Origin: Sinorhizobium fredii | Lineage (GTDB): Bacteria; Pseudomonadota; Alphaproteobacteria; Rhizobiales; Rhizobiaceae | Assembly: GCF_002944405.1 (NCBI RefSeq) | Contig: NZ_CP024310.1 | Location: 1,550,001 to 1,614,000 of the forward strand | Direction of reading: 5' to 3' | DNA: 64,000 nucleotides | In this document: in pieces, positions 26,292 through 36,354 of the stretch | How positions within the stretch are numbered: position 1 is the first letter of the stretch | Layout: every line of letters begins with the position of its first letter | Position numbers and translations under genes: made by a program | The notes under the pieces: generated by a model | Told to the model about the DNA's origin: nothing | What the model saw: the letters and a program-made list of their open reading frames with translations, nothing else | Database searches by the model: none

Positions 26292-29200
26292 ACTTTTCCG
26301 CCTCGTCGATCCGCAATCCGGTTCCCGCCATCCTGCTGTTCATCCTGCTGACCGTCGGCGGCCTGCTCGCCTTTGACCGGCTCGCGGTGCAGAATTTTCC
26401 CGACATGGACCTGCCGACGATTCAGGTCAGTGCCACGCTTGAAGGTGCCGCACCGGCCCAGCTCGAAACGGACGTCGCGCGCAAGATCGAAGACAGGCTC
26501 GCCTCACTGAGCCTCCTCGACCACATCACGACGAAGGTCTCGGACGGGAGCGTCACCATCAATGTCTCGTTTCAGCTCGGAAAGAGCAGCGAGGAAGCAT
26601 TGAGCGAGGTGCGCGATGCCGTCGACAGCGCGAGCGGCGACCTGCCTTCCGAGATGCAGGCACCGGGCGTGACCAAGGCGACGGTGCAGGGCTCCGCTCT
26701 CCTCACCTATGCTGTGCGCTCCACGCGCCTCAACGAGACGGAACTCTCCTGGTTCGTCGACAACGACATGACGAAAGCCCTGCTTTCCGTACCCGGCGTC
26801 GGCGAGGTCAGCCGGATCGGCGGCATCGACCGTGAAGTGCACATCGACCTCGACCCCCCGATCATGAGCGCGCTCCGCCTCAGCGCGGCGACAGTTTCCA
26901 CACAGCTCAAGTCCGTGCAGTCGGACACATCGAGCGGCCGGGCCGAGATCGGCGGCGGCAAGCAGGGGATACGCACGCTCGGCGCGGTTTCCTCGATCGA
27001 GGAACTGAAGGCGCTCGCGATCCCGCTTCCGAGCGGCGTGTTGGTGAGGCTGGACGAGATCGGCGCAGTGACGGACAGTTTTGCCGACCGGTCGTCGATA
27101 GCCTATCTCGATGGCGAACCCGTGATCGCTGTCGAGGTCAAACGATCGAACGGCTTTTCGGACACGGGGGTTGCGGCCGCCATCGACGCGGCCATGCAGG
27201 ATTTTGCTGCCTCCAATCCCGATGTCGAGATCGTCGAGGCTTATAGCACGGTCGGGCCGATTGTCGAAAATTATGCTGGCTCGATGCACATGCTCTACGA
27301 GGGCGCGATTCTCGCGGTCGTGGTGGTCTGGCTCTTCCTGCGCGACTGGCGGGCGACTTTTCTCTCGGCGGTGGCGCTGCCGCTATCGGTCATTCCGACC
27401 TTCCTTGTAATGTATCTGGCGGATTTCAGCCTCAATACGGTCACGCTGCTGGCGCTCTCGCTCGTGGTCGGCATCCTCATCGACGATGCCATCGTCGAGA
27501 TCGAGAACATCGCGCGCCATCTGCAAATGGGAAAGCCGCCGAAGGAGGCTGCGCTCGAAGCTGCCGATGAAATCGGCCTTGCCGTCATCGCCACGACCTT
27601 GACGCTCGTCGCGGTCTTCCTGCCGACCGCCTTCATGAGCGGCATTCCAGGCCTGATCTTCCGCCAGTTCGGCGTGACGGCAGCCGTGGCGGTTCTCGCC
27701 TCACTGGTCGTCGCGCGCCTGCTCACGCCGATGATGGCCGCATACATCATGAAGGCGCACCCCGTCGAGGCAAAGGATGGCCGGATCATGCGTGCCTACA
27801 TGACCGTCGTCAAAACCTGCCTGCATCATCGCAAGCTGACCATTCTCGGCGTTTGCTTGTTTCTCGGGCTCTCCCTCTCGATGATTCCCATGCTCAGCAC
27901 CGGTTTCCTGCCTCCGTCGGACGACGCGCAGACGCAAGTCACCCTGACACTGCAACCCGGCAGTACGATCCAACAAACGGACGCGACCACACGGCGAGCG
28001 GCGGATATCGTTTCCGATCTGCCGGACGTCACACGCGTGTTCTCCGCGGTCGGTAGCGCCTCGTCAGGCGACCTTATCGCTTCCTCGGCGACAATCGACA
28101 CGGCGACCGCCGCACTCGTCGTCGACCTAAAGAAGATCGGCCAACGCAGCCGCAAGCAGGCCGAGATCGAAAACGACATCCGGCAGGCGCTTGCCGTTGT
28201 TCCAGGCGCCAGGATCGAGGTGGGCACGGGCGGCAATGGCACGACGCTGGACATCACGCTCGCGAGCGACGATTCCAATGCACTCGACCGGGCGGCCACA
28301 ACGCTCGAAGAGCAACTGCGCACCCTCCAGGGCATCGGCGCGGTGTCCTCCAGTGCCTCCCTCCAGGCCCCGGAAATCCAGATCGTCCCGGATCTCGACA
28401 GCGCCGCCGCCCTCGGCGTCACGGCAGAAGCGATTTCAGAGGCGGTCCGCGTGGCAACGAACGGAGATTATTCTTCCGCGCTCGCCAAGCTCAACTTGCC
28501 ACAGCGCCAGCTTCCGATCCGCGTCCGATTCGATCCCAGAAACCGGACGGCACTCGACGACATCGCCAATCTGCATGTGGCCGGCGTCAGGGGCAGCGTC
28601 GATCTCGGCTCGGTCGCCGACATCCGCGTCGACGGGAGCCCGTCGCAGATCAGCCGCATCGACCGCTTGCGAAACGTCACGCTGTCGGTCGAACTCAACG
28701 GCCGCATCCTCGGTGAGGTCTTTCGCGAGGCGCAGGCATTGCCCGCCCTGCAGAACCTTCCGGACGGTGTCAAGCTTGTCGAACAGGGGGAACTGCAGCG
28801 AAGCTCCGAACTCTTCGACAACTTCGCTATCGCAATGTCGATCGGCGTGTTCTGCATCTATGCCGTGCTGGTTCTGCTGTTCCATGACTTCTTCCAGCCG
28901 TTGACGATCCTGACGGCGCTTCCGCTGTCGCTGGGGGTGCCTTGCTGCCTCTGGTGCTGACCGGCACGAGCTTTTCGATGCCGGTGGTGATCGGCCTACT
29001 CATGCTGATGGGCGTCGTGACGAAGAATTCGATCCTGCTCGTCGAATACGCGATTATGGGGCGGCGCGGCGGCATGTCTCGGTTCGACGCCCTCGTCGAT
29101 GCCTGCCATAAGCGAGCCCGCCCAATCGTGATGACGACGATCGCCATGAGCGGCGGCATGTTTCCGGTGGCCGTGAGCCTTAGCGGGGGCGATGCGAGTT

Positions 29201-29406
29201 TCCGTCAACCGATGGCGATCGTCGTCATCGGCGGCCTCATGACCTCCACGGTACTCAGCCTCATCGTCATCCCCATCATCTTCACCCTCGTCGACGACTT
29301 CCTGCTGCTTCTCAAGCGGATCTTCCAAGGAAGACTAGAGGAAGGACCGTTTACCTGCTCAATTCCTCTCAAAAAATTCAAATCTTACACGGAAGTAGAT
29401 CAATGA
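26288..29406 (+). pseudogene. RND efflux pump gene interrupted by a one-base frameshift
   Basis: The first frame (26288-28960, 890 codons) encodes an HAE-1-type RND pump: N-terminal membrane helix, periplasmic porter domain (QNFPDMDLPTIQVSATLEG), the proton-relay Asp pair in GILIDDAIVEIEN near residue 400, and a second porter half. It ends abruptly after LTALPLSLGV. The missing C-terminal 150 residues (LLPLVLTGTSFSMPVVIGLL, VVTKNSILLVEYAI with the relay Lys, GGLMTSTVLSLIVIP) continue in the next frame to a stop at 29404-29406. The frame is lost in a run of five G (28935-28939); six G restores LSLGGALLPL. Without correction the product lacks the last membrane helices and should be inactive. 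Sequencing error, recent inactivation and slippage-based switching are all possible. Confidence 0.85.
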
Positions 29407-30032
29407 CCCACTCTGCAACACGGCCGGAACGGCCATTCAGACAGAAGGTGAGAATTCTGCTGCTCTGGGCGCTCGCGACGGCCTTCGTGATCCTCAATCT
29501 CATCAGTCGCCCCGTTCGCCCAGGCTATAGCCTGCTCGAAAGTATTCTTGAGCAGGCCGGTACCTTGTTAGTCATCGTTGGGGTGATCGGCCGGATCTGG
29601 TCGATCCTCTACGTGGGCGGAAGAAAGAACGCCGAGCTCGTGACCCAAGGCCCTTACTCGATCACCCGCAACCCCCTTTACTTCTTTTCTCTGATGGCGA
29701 TCTTCGGAGTTGGTCTGGTGTTCGGTTCAATTATGGTAGCGGCATTTTTTACCATTCTGGCGTATTTCATTTTCTTGTATACCGCGAACCGAGAGGCGGC
29801 ATATCTGTCGCGCGTCTTTGGTAAGGAATTCGACGACTACGCCCGTGGCACGCCGCTGTTTTGGCCGGACTTTTCAGGTTTCCAATGGGGCCCGGAACGG
29901 AGCTTTTCGCCCAGAGCGCTACGAGTGACCGTGCGCGACGCACTCTTCATTGTGGCGCTCGTGCCGGTTTCCGAGTTCTTCGAGTACCTCCACAGCCAAG
30001 GCTATTTGTTGGCCGCGGTCACCTTACCCTAA
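29403..30032 (+). CDS. Isoprenylcysteine carboxylmethyltransferase-like membrane protein
   Basis: The 209-residue integral membrane protein has about four to five hydrophobic segments. The ICMT/PEMT-type SAM-binding pattern is present: VTQGPYSITRNPLYFFSL near 80-97, then TANREAAYLSRVFGKEFDDY near 125-145. In bacteria such proteins methylate lipids or small molecules at the membrane; true isoprenylcysteine is absent. The start codon overlaps the stop of the pump gene (ATGA), so it belongs to the efflux operon and is translated from the end of the shifted frame. That implies that this frame was under selection recently. The role in efflux is unknown; it might modify a lipid or an exported substrate. 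Confidence 0.82.
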   Translation: MTHSATRPERPFRQKVRILLLWALATAFVILNLISRPVRPGYSLLESILEQAGTLLVIVGVIGRIWSILYVGGRKNAELVTQGPYSITRNPLYFFSLMAIFGVGLVFGSIMVAAFFTILAYFIFLYTANREAAYLSRVFGKEFDDYARGTPLFWPDFSGFQWGPERSFSPRALRVTVRDALFIVALVPVSEFFEYLHSQGYLLAAVTLP

Positions 30033-30478
30033 TCAGCCGTCGGACGCCCAAAGCCTCCCCGTGTCACGTGCAGGGGCGGCTTCAAGGCCAGAACTTGGCG
30101 CATCATGCCCATTCAGCTCCCGTCGTCCGACTTCCGCTGTCCACCCGACTGCGACGTGACCCTGAACCGGACCGATCGACCCGTTGCGGTCGATCAACTA
30201 TCTTTTGGCAATCGTCCGTTCTGCACCTTGTGGCGGACCTAAATGCGTTCAACTGCCGAAACCGCTGCCTCCACTGCCAGCGCGCTTATTGGCATTCCCG
30301 TCCCTCCTGATGCCATTCATGAAGACATCAGATTTTTTTCAGATTCCGATCGGGATTTCGGTCCTACCCTCCGGCGATAACTGATGACGCGAGGTGCGCA
30401 GCGCGCCTCAGTTTTCCAGATCGTTTGGGGTGTAACGCCGGACAGCAATGACCGGCGACAGCCTCTCTTGGGGGTTAT
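30033..30478. other. Gap between the two RND operons
   Basis: No supported gene was found in either strand. It should hold the promoter of the second efflux operon, whose adaptor ATG at 30479 is preceded by a GGGGG run. I could not pick a clear -35/-10 pair or operator. Confidence 0.4.
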
Positions 30479-31621
30479 ATGCCGAATAGCCGCATCAAAA
30501 GCCGCCGTTCATTGGTCCTCTCTACCCTTGCGCTTTGCCTTGCCTCGGCCGGTTTCGTTGGTTGGTCTAACGCAAACAGCAGCGACGGCAACGTCGTCAC
30601 GACGGGCAATTCGGACGGGCGCGAGGTCCGGATCGTCAGGACGCTGACGGTAGAGCCCAGGGCGATGCCCGTCCGCAACAGCGCCGTCGGGGAAATCCGT
30701 CCGCAGCGCGAGAGCGATTTTGCTTTCCGGCTCTCCGGCAAGCTCGTGTCGCGAACTGTCGAAGTCGGGGCGAAAGTCAGGAAAGGCGATGTGCTCGCAC
30801 GGCTCGATGATCAGGAATATCGCAATCGCCTGAGAAGCGCCAAAGCCGATCAGCAGGCGGCCGAGGCCGCCGTCTTCGAGGCGCGGGCGAGCGAGGTTCG
30901 CATCAGAAGATTGCTGGAGCACGGATATACGACGCGCGCCAATCACGATGCTGCCTTAAAGAACTTGCGTTCGACCGTCGCCAAGCTCGAGGCGATGACT
31001 GCCGCCTTCGACATGGCCAAGGATCAGCTCGCCTATACCGAACTCCGGGCCGATTTCGACGGCATCATCACCGCCGTGGGCGCTGAGGAAGGCCAGGTCG
31101 TCAATGTCGGGCAGATGGTCGCGCGTATTGCCAATCCGGCCAACAAGGACGCCGTTTTCTCGATCGCCGAGGCGATGTTCGCGGCCCACCCGGCCGAGAG
31201 GGCAGGCGCTCGGATCACAATCTCGCTCCTCAGTGATCCTTCCGTTGCCGTCCTCGGTTTCGTGCGCGAGGTCGCGCCGATGGCGGATGCGGCGACGCGC
31301 ACCTATCAGGTCAAAGTGGCGCTGCAAAATGCGCCCGAGGCAATGCGCTTCGGCGCCAGCGTGGCCGGCCGGGTGGAGCGGCCCGGCGATCCGGTTGTCA
31401 CCATTCCCGGAAGTGCCCTGTTCGATCTGCGTGGCGAGCCCGCGGTTTGGGTTGTGGGCGCAGACGACACGGTCGCGCTGAAGCCGATAGTCGTTGCCCA
31501 TTACGAGCCCGACCGTGTCGTTGTGAGCGACGGTCTGACCAAGGGAGACATTGTCGTTACGGCCGGCGTTAGCCGGCTGCGTGACCGGCAGAAAGTCCGC
31601 ATCGAAGGAGACGGCAAATGA
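30479..31621 (+). CDS. RND efflux periplasmic adaptor, second system
   Basis: The 380-residue precursor has an N-terminal hydrophobic anchor or signal (LVLSTLALCLASAGFVGW). The adaptor core follows: GEIRPQRESDFAFRLSGKLV near 68-87, VEVGAKVRKGDVLARLD (lipoyl), a helical hairpin near 110-185, LRADFDGIITAVGAEEGQVV (second lipoyl half), then the barrel with VTIPGSALFDLRGEPAVWVV. It is of the MexH/AcrA kind that pairs with the CusA-like pump gene two positions downstream. The stop overlaps the next gene (ATGA). No outer membrane channel gene is in this operon. Confidence 0.92.
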   Translation: MPNSRIKSRRSLVLSTLALCLASAGFVGWSNANSSDGNVVTTGNSDGREVRIVRTLTVEPRAMPVRNSAVGEIRPQRESDFAFRLSGKLVSRTVEVGAKVRKGDVLARLDDQEYRNRLRSAKADQQAAEAAVFEARASEVRIRRLLEHGYTTRANHDAALKNLRSTVAKLEAMTAAFDMAKDQLAYTELRADFDGIITAVGAEEGQVVNVGQMVARIANPANKDAVFSIAEAMFAAHPAERAGARITISLLSDPSVAVLGFVREVAPMADAATRTYQVKVALQNAPEAMRFGASVAGRVERPGDPVVTIPGSALFDLRGEPAVWVVGADDTVALKPIVVAHYEPDRVVVSDGLTKGDIVVTAGVSRLRDRQKVRIEGDGK

Positions 31622-33186
31622 ACGCTCTCGATACTGAAGTCCTGATCGTCGGCGCCGGCCCGACGGGCCTGACCCTTGCCCTCTGGCTCGCTCGCCTGGG
31701 CGTCGACATCCGCGTCATCGACAAGTCGGCCGGGCCCGGCGAAACGTCGCGCGCCCTTGCCGTGCAGGCTCGGACGCTCGAATTCCACCGGCAGATCGGC
31801 GTCGTCGATGACGTGCTTGAGGCCGGCATCCGCCTCGAGCAATTGACCGCCCGCACGCCGCGGAAAGTAAGCGCCATCATCCCCTTGAGCAGGTTCGGCG
31901 AAGGCGTCAGCCGCTATTCCTATGCCTTCGCGCTGCCGCAGGACATCCATGAGCGCGTGCTTATGGCTCACCTCGAGGAGGCCGGTGTCCACATCGAACG
32001 GCAGACCGAATTTGTGGCGTTCGAGGAAAAGAATGACGGCGTGACCGTCACGACTATTCGCGAGGGCGTCGAGAGGACCTTCAAGACCCGCTACATCTGC
32101 GGCTGCGACGGCGCGCGCAGCACCGTTCGCCATGCCCTCGGAATCGGCTTTCCCGGCGGCACCTACGACCAGTCCTTCTATGTCGCCGATGTCGACGGCG
32201 AAGGGGAAGTGACGCGGAACGGCATGGACGTCTGCCTTGGCAGCTACGGCTTCGCCCTGGTCATGCCGGTGCGGCAGACTGGCAGCATCAGGTTGATCGG
32301 CGTGGTTCCGGAGGCGCATCAAAGAGACCCTGTCATCACCTTTGAAGCCATTCGTCCGGAAATCGAGTGCCACACCGGCATTGCAATCAAGGCGCTCAAC
32401 TGGTTCTCGACCTATCGCGTGCACCATCGCGTCGCGGAGCGGTTCCGCGTCGGCCGTGCCTTTCTGCTCGGAGATGCTGGACATATCCATAGCCCTGCCG
32501 GCGGCCAAGGGATGAACACCGGCATTGGCGACGCCGTCAACCTCGCATGGAAACTCGCAGCCGTGCTGCAAGGTCGCGCCGCCGCTTCACTGCTCGACAC
32601 CTACGAGACCGAGCGCCTCGCCTTCGCCCGCGTGCTGATCAAGAGCACAGACCAGGCCTTCAAGCTCGTATCGGGTCGCTCCTGGCTCCTCGGGCTGTGG
32701 CGGCGCTACGCAATGGCAAAGGTGATCTCGGCGATCACCCGCACGAAGATCGGCTCCCGCGCCTTCTTCGCGCTCATCTCTCAGACCGGCATCACCTATC
32801 GAAACAGCGCCCTCAGCTCCGGCCGCTCCGGTGCTGTCCAGGGCGGCGACCGGCTGCCATGGGTGCCATTTGGACAAGGCGATAACCATGCATGTCTCAC
32901 CACCCTCGACTGGCAGGTCCATGTCTATGGTGAGGTCGAGCCGGCGTTCGGCGCAGCGATTTCGCTCGCCGGCATCCCGCTTCACCGTTTCGACTGGAGC
33001 ACCGCGGCATGCCGGGTCGGAATAGTCAGGAACACGGCCTATCTCGTGCGGCCGGACGGCCATATCGCGATCGTCGCGAAGCAGGACGCAACTGCCTTCG
33101 AGCGCTTCATCGAGACCTATGCAATCAAACCGAGGCACGTCGAACCGTCGACGATCGAGCGCTTGTGCTCGCTCGCTGCGATCTAG
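31618..33186 (+). CDS. FAD-dependent aromatic hydroxylase-type monooxygenase
   Basis: The 522-residue flavoprotein belongs to the PHBH-like class A monooxygenases. It has an N-terminal dinucleotide-binding GAGPTG (12-17), the central RYICGCDGARSTVR (DG motif, near 160) and LGDAGHIHSPAGGQGMNTG (GD motif plus FAD contact, near 284). A C-terminal thioredoxin-like region follows, as in phenol, MhpA and RdmE-type enzymes. It is coupled to the adaptor gene by ATGA and lies 29 bases before the pump gene. Relatives hydroxylate phenols, polyketides, rifamycins or tetracyclines. Enclosed in an efflux operon, it most likely modifies the compound that the pump exports. Substrate unknown. Confidence 0.88.
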   Translation: MNALDTEVLIVGAGPTGLTLALWLARLGVDIRVIDKSAGPGETSRALAVQARTLEFHRQIGVVDDVLEAGIRLEQLTARTPRKVSAIIPLSRFGEGVSRYSYAFALPQDIHERVLMAHLEEAGVHIERQTEFVAFEEKNDGVTVTTIREGVERTFKTRYICGCDGARSTVRHALGIGFPGGTYDQSFYVADVDGEGEVTRNGMDVCLGSYGFALVMPVRQTGSIRLIGVVPEAHQRDPVITFEAIRPEIECHTGIAIKALNWFSTYRVHHRVAERFRVGRAFLLGDAGHIHSPAGGQGMNTGIGDAVNLAWKLAAVLQGRAAASLLDTYETERLAFARVLIKSTDQAFKLVSGRSWLLGLWRRYAMAKVISAITRTKIGSRAFFALISQTGITYRNSALSSGRSGAVQGGDRLPWVPFGQGDNHACLTTLDWQVHVYGEVEPAFGAAISLAGIPLHRFDWSTAACRVGIVRNTAYLVRPDGHIAIVAKQDATAFERFIETYAIKPRHVEPSTIERLCSLAAI

Positions 33187-33215
33187 CGCCGGTGGTTTAT
33201 CGTGGGAGGAATATC

Positions 33216-36200
33216 ATGACGAGTTGCAACCTTTCCGACTGGGCACTGCGCCACAAAAGCATCGTCGTCTACATGATGGTGGTGGCCGCGCTTGCCGGTC
33301 TCTGGGCCTATTCGACCCTGGGGCGGGAAGAAGACCCGGCCTTTACCATCAAGACGATGGTGGTGAAGACGCTGTGGCCGGGTGCCACCGCCGTCGACAC
33401 CGTCAACCAAATCACCGATCGCATTGAGAAGAAGCTGGAGGAACTCCCGAACCTCGACTACGTGAAGAGCTACACCAAGCCTGGCGAATCCGTCGTCTTC
33501 GTCAACCTCAAGGACACGGTACCGGCGGCCGAGGTGCAGCCTCTCTGGTACCAAGTCCGCAAGAAGATGGACGACATAAAGTCCACGTTGCCCTCCGGCG
33601 CGATGGGTCCCAACTACAATGACGAGTTCGGCGACACTTATTCACTAATTTATGCACTGACCGCGGACGGCTTGTCGCATCGTGAGCAGAAAGACCTGGC
33701 GCTCAGCCTCAGGGCCGATTTTCTGCAGGTTCCGGACGTCGCCAAGGTCGATCTGATCGGCCAGCAGGACGAGAAGATCTATCTGGAGTTCTCGACGGAG
33801 AAGGTGGCGGCGCTCGGACTCGACGTAGGCACTATCTCGCAGGCTCTGCAGGCGCAGAATGCACTTCAGCCTAGCGGAACCGTCGACGCCGGACCCGAAC
33901 GCATCGCTATCCGCGTCTCCGGCGAGTTCACCTCCGAAGAAAGCCTGAAGGCGATCAATCTCTATACCGACGGCAAGTACTTCCGTCTCGGAGACGTCGC
34001 CGAAGTCAAGCGCACCTATTCCGACCCGCCGCAGCCGCTATTCCGCTTCAACGGACAGCCGGCGATCGGCATCGCCATCTCGATGACATCAGGTGGCGAC
34101 GCGCTCGCGCTCGGCGAACACCTGAAGGAAAAGGTCGAGGAATTGAGGCGCGACCTGCCGATCGGTGTCGAACTTTCGCTGACCGCCGACCAGTCGCGCA
34201 TCGTCGAGGAATCTGTCGGCGAGTTCACCAAGAGCCTCGCCGAGGCGGTGGCGATCGTGCTTGCGGTTTCCTTCCTCGCCCTTGGCTGGCGACCGGGCAT
34301 CGTCGTGGCGGTGGCCATTCCCCTGGTGTTGGCGATCACCTTCGTGCTGATGGGTTACTTTGGCATTTCGCTGCAGCGCATTTCGCTCGGCGCCCTGATC
34401 ATCGCATTGGGTCTTCTCGTCGACGACGCGATGATCGCTGTCGAGATGATGATCTCCAAGATGGAGGAGGGGTACGATCGGGTCTCCGCTGCCACTTACG
34501 CCTATTCATCCACGGCATTTCCGATGCTGACAGGCACTCTGGTGACGATTGCCGGCTTCGTTCCGGTGGGTTTCGCCAAGAGCGGCGCCGGCGAGTACTG
34601 CTTCTCGCTCTTCGCCGTGGTGGGCATCGCGCTGATTGTCTCATGGGTTGTCGCCGTGCTCTTTACGCCGCTTACCGGCGTCGCCATCCTGCCGGAGCGC
34701 ATCGCGACACATGGCGCGCACGAAAGCTCACCCATGCTCCGCTGGTTCCGTCGCGTGCTGGAGCAGTCCATGCGGGCGAAGTGGACCGTGCTCGGTGCCA
34801 CTGCCGGCCTCTTCGGACTTGCAGTGGTGGCGATGAACTTCGTGCCGCAGGAATTCTTCCCAAAGTCCGACAGGCCCGAAGTCATGGTCGACCTTACCCT
34901 GCCCCGCACCGCCTCCATCGATGCGACGCGCCAGGTCGTCGGCCGTGTGGAAGAGATCCTGAAAAAGGATCCAGACATCGAACATTGGACGTTCTATGTC
35001 GGTCAGGGCGCGGTGCGGTTCTATCTGCCTCTCGACGCCCAACTTGCGAACGACTTCTTCGCCCAGGCCGTGGTCGTGACTAAGGGGCCCGGAGTCCGCC
35101 AGGGCGTGATCGCTCGGCTGGAGGCGGCGCTTTCGGAAGATTTCGACGATGTCATGTCTCGCGTGACGCCGCTCGAAATGGGCCCGCCCGTCGGCTGGCC
35201 GCTGAAGTTCCGCGTATCCGGGCCCGACATGAACGCGACGCGCAGCTACGCGCACGAGTTTGCCCAGGTGATCGGCGCCAACCCGCATGTCCGCAACATC
35301 AACTACGACTGGAACGAGCCGGCCAAGGTGATCAAGGTCAGGGTCGACCAGGATCGCGCGCGGGCTCTCGGCATCAGCTCGCAGCAGCTCTCGGAAGCGA
35401 TCAACACGGTGCTGAGCGGATCAACGATCACGCAAATGCGCGACAGCGCCCACCTGATCGATATTGTCGCGCGAGCCGTGCCGGAGGAACGGGCGAAGCT
35501 CGACACGCTCCGCAACCTGACCGTCACCGCCTCCGGTGGGCGGCGCATCCCGCTCGCCCATGTGGCCACCCTCGCCTATGCGACGGAGCCGCCACTGATC
35601 TGGCGCCGCGGCCGCGTGCCCACGGTCACGGTCCAGGCCGACGTCACGCCCGGCAGTGACCCGACTGCCATCGTCAAGGCACTCGACTCCGATATCAAGG
35701 CCTTCGAAGGGCGGTTGCCGCACGGCTACCACATTGCGCTCGGCGGCGTCATGGAGGACAGCGCCAGGGCGCAGACCAGCATCTACGTGGTCTTCCCGAT
35801 GATGCTGCTGCTGATGACTACGGTGCTGATAGTTCAGCTCAAGAGCTTCCAGCGCCTCATCCTCGTGTTCATGACGGCACCACTCGCCCTCATCGGCGTT
35901 GCCGCGGCGCTGCTTCTCTCCGGGGCTCCGATGGGGTTCGTCGCGATCCTTGGCGTAATGAGCTTGATCGGCATGGTGATCCGCAACTCCGTGATCCTGA
36001 TCGCCCAGATCGACCAGCACATCGCCGACGGTGAGGAGCCTTGGTCGGCGGTGATCAGCGCCACGGAACACCGCCTGCGGCCCATCCTGCTGACTGCCGC
36101 CGCGGCGATTCTCGGCATGATCCCAATTGCGCCGACGGTGTTCTGGGGTCCGATGGCCTACGCGGTCATGGGCGGCTTGGTGGTGGCGACGCTGCTCACG

Positions 36201-36326
36201 CTAGTCTTCCTGCCGACGCTTTATGTCGCTTGGTTCCGGATCAAGGCGCCAGAGCCAAGCTCGCAAAAATTGCATGAACTGGCCATCAAGCCGCCGGCCC
36301 AGCCCATGCCGATCTCGGCCTATTGA
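33216..36326 (+). CDS. RND multidrug efflux pump, inner membrane subunit
   Basis: I place the start at ATG 33216, with GGGAGGA 6-12 bases upstream; a longer in-frame extension would overlap the monooxygenase gene. The 1036-residue product is full length for the AcrB/MexF superfamily. It has an N-terminal helix (IVVYMMVVAALAGLWAYS), the first porter domain, the relay Asp pair in IALGLLVDDAMIAVEMM near residue 400, a second porter half and a C-terminal helix bundle. There SLIGMVIRNSVILIAQIDQH has Arg-Asn where many members have Lys-Asn. It resembles the TriC/MexK group of pumps more than AcrB itself. With the upstream adaptor it forms a pump lacking its own channel gene. Confidence 0.92.
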   Translation: MTSCNLSDWALRHKSIVVYMMVVAALAGLWAYSTLGREEDPAFTIKTMVVKTLWPGATAVDTVNQITDRIEKKLEELPNLDYVKSYTKPGESVVFVNLKDTVPAAEVQPLWYQVRKKMDDIKSTLPSGAMGPNYNDEFGDTYSLIYALTADGLSHREQKDLALSLRADFLQVPDVAKVDLIGQQDEKIYLEFSTEKVAALGLDVGTISQALQAQNALQPSGTVDAGPERIAIRVSGEFTSEESLKAINLYTDGKYFRLGDVAEVKRTYSDPPQPLFRFNGQPAIGIAISMTSGGDALALGEHLKEKVEELRRDLPIGVELSLTADQSRIVEESVGEFTKSLAEAVAIVLAVSFLALGWRPGIVVAVAIPLVLAITFVLMGYFGISLQRISLGALIIALGLLVDDAMIAVEMMISKMEEGYDRVSAATYAYSSTAFPMLTGTLVTIAGFVPVGFAKSGAGEYCFSLFAVVGIALIVSWVVAVLFTPLTGVAILPERIATHGAHESSPMLRWFRRVLEQSMRAKWTVLGATAGLFGLAVVAMNFVPQEFFPKSDRPEVMVDLTLPRTASIDATRQVVGRVEEILKKDPDIEHWTFYVGQGAVRFYLPLDAQLANDFFAQAVVVTKGPGVRQGVIARLEAALSEDFDDVMSRVTPLEMGPPVGWPLKFRVSGPDMNATRSYAHEFAQVIGANPHVRNINYDWNEPAKVIKVRVDQDRARALGISSQQLSEAINTVLSGSTITQMRDSAHLIDIVARAVPEERAKLDTLRNLTVTASGGRRIPLAHVATLAYATEPPLIWRRGRVPTVTVQADVTPGSDPTAIVKALDSDIKAFEGRLPHGYHIALGGVMEDSARAQTSIYVVFPMMLLLMTTVLIVQLKSFQRLILVFMTAPLALIGVAAALLLSGAPMGFVAILGVMSLIGMVIRNSVILIAQIDQHIADGEEPWSAVISATEHRLRPILLTAAAAILGMIPIAPTVFWGPMAYAVMGGLVVATLLTLVFLPTLYVAWFRIKAPEPSSQKLHELAIKPPAQPMPISAY

Positions 36327-36354
36327 GTGAAACGCACTCCGAAGGAACATCAAC

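Noticed and set aside
31501..32571. 356-codon minus-strand frame opposite the FAD monooxygenase
   Set aside because: It is a shadow caused by GC-rich third positions of a real flavoprotein gene with intact motifs.
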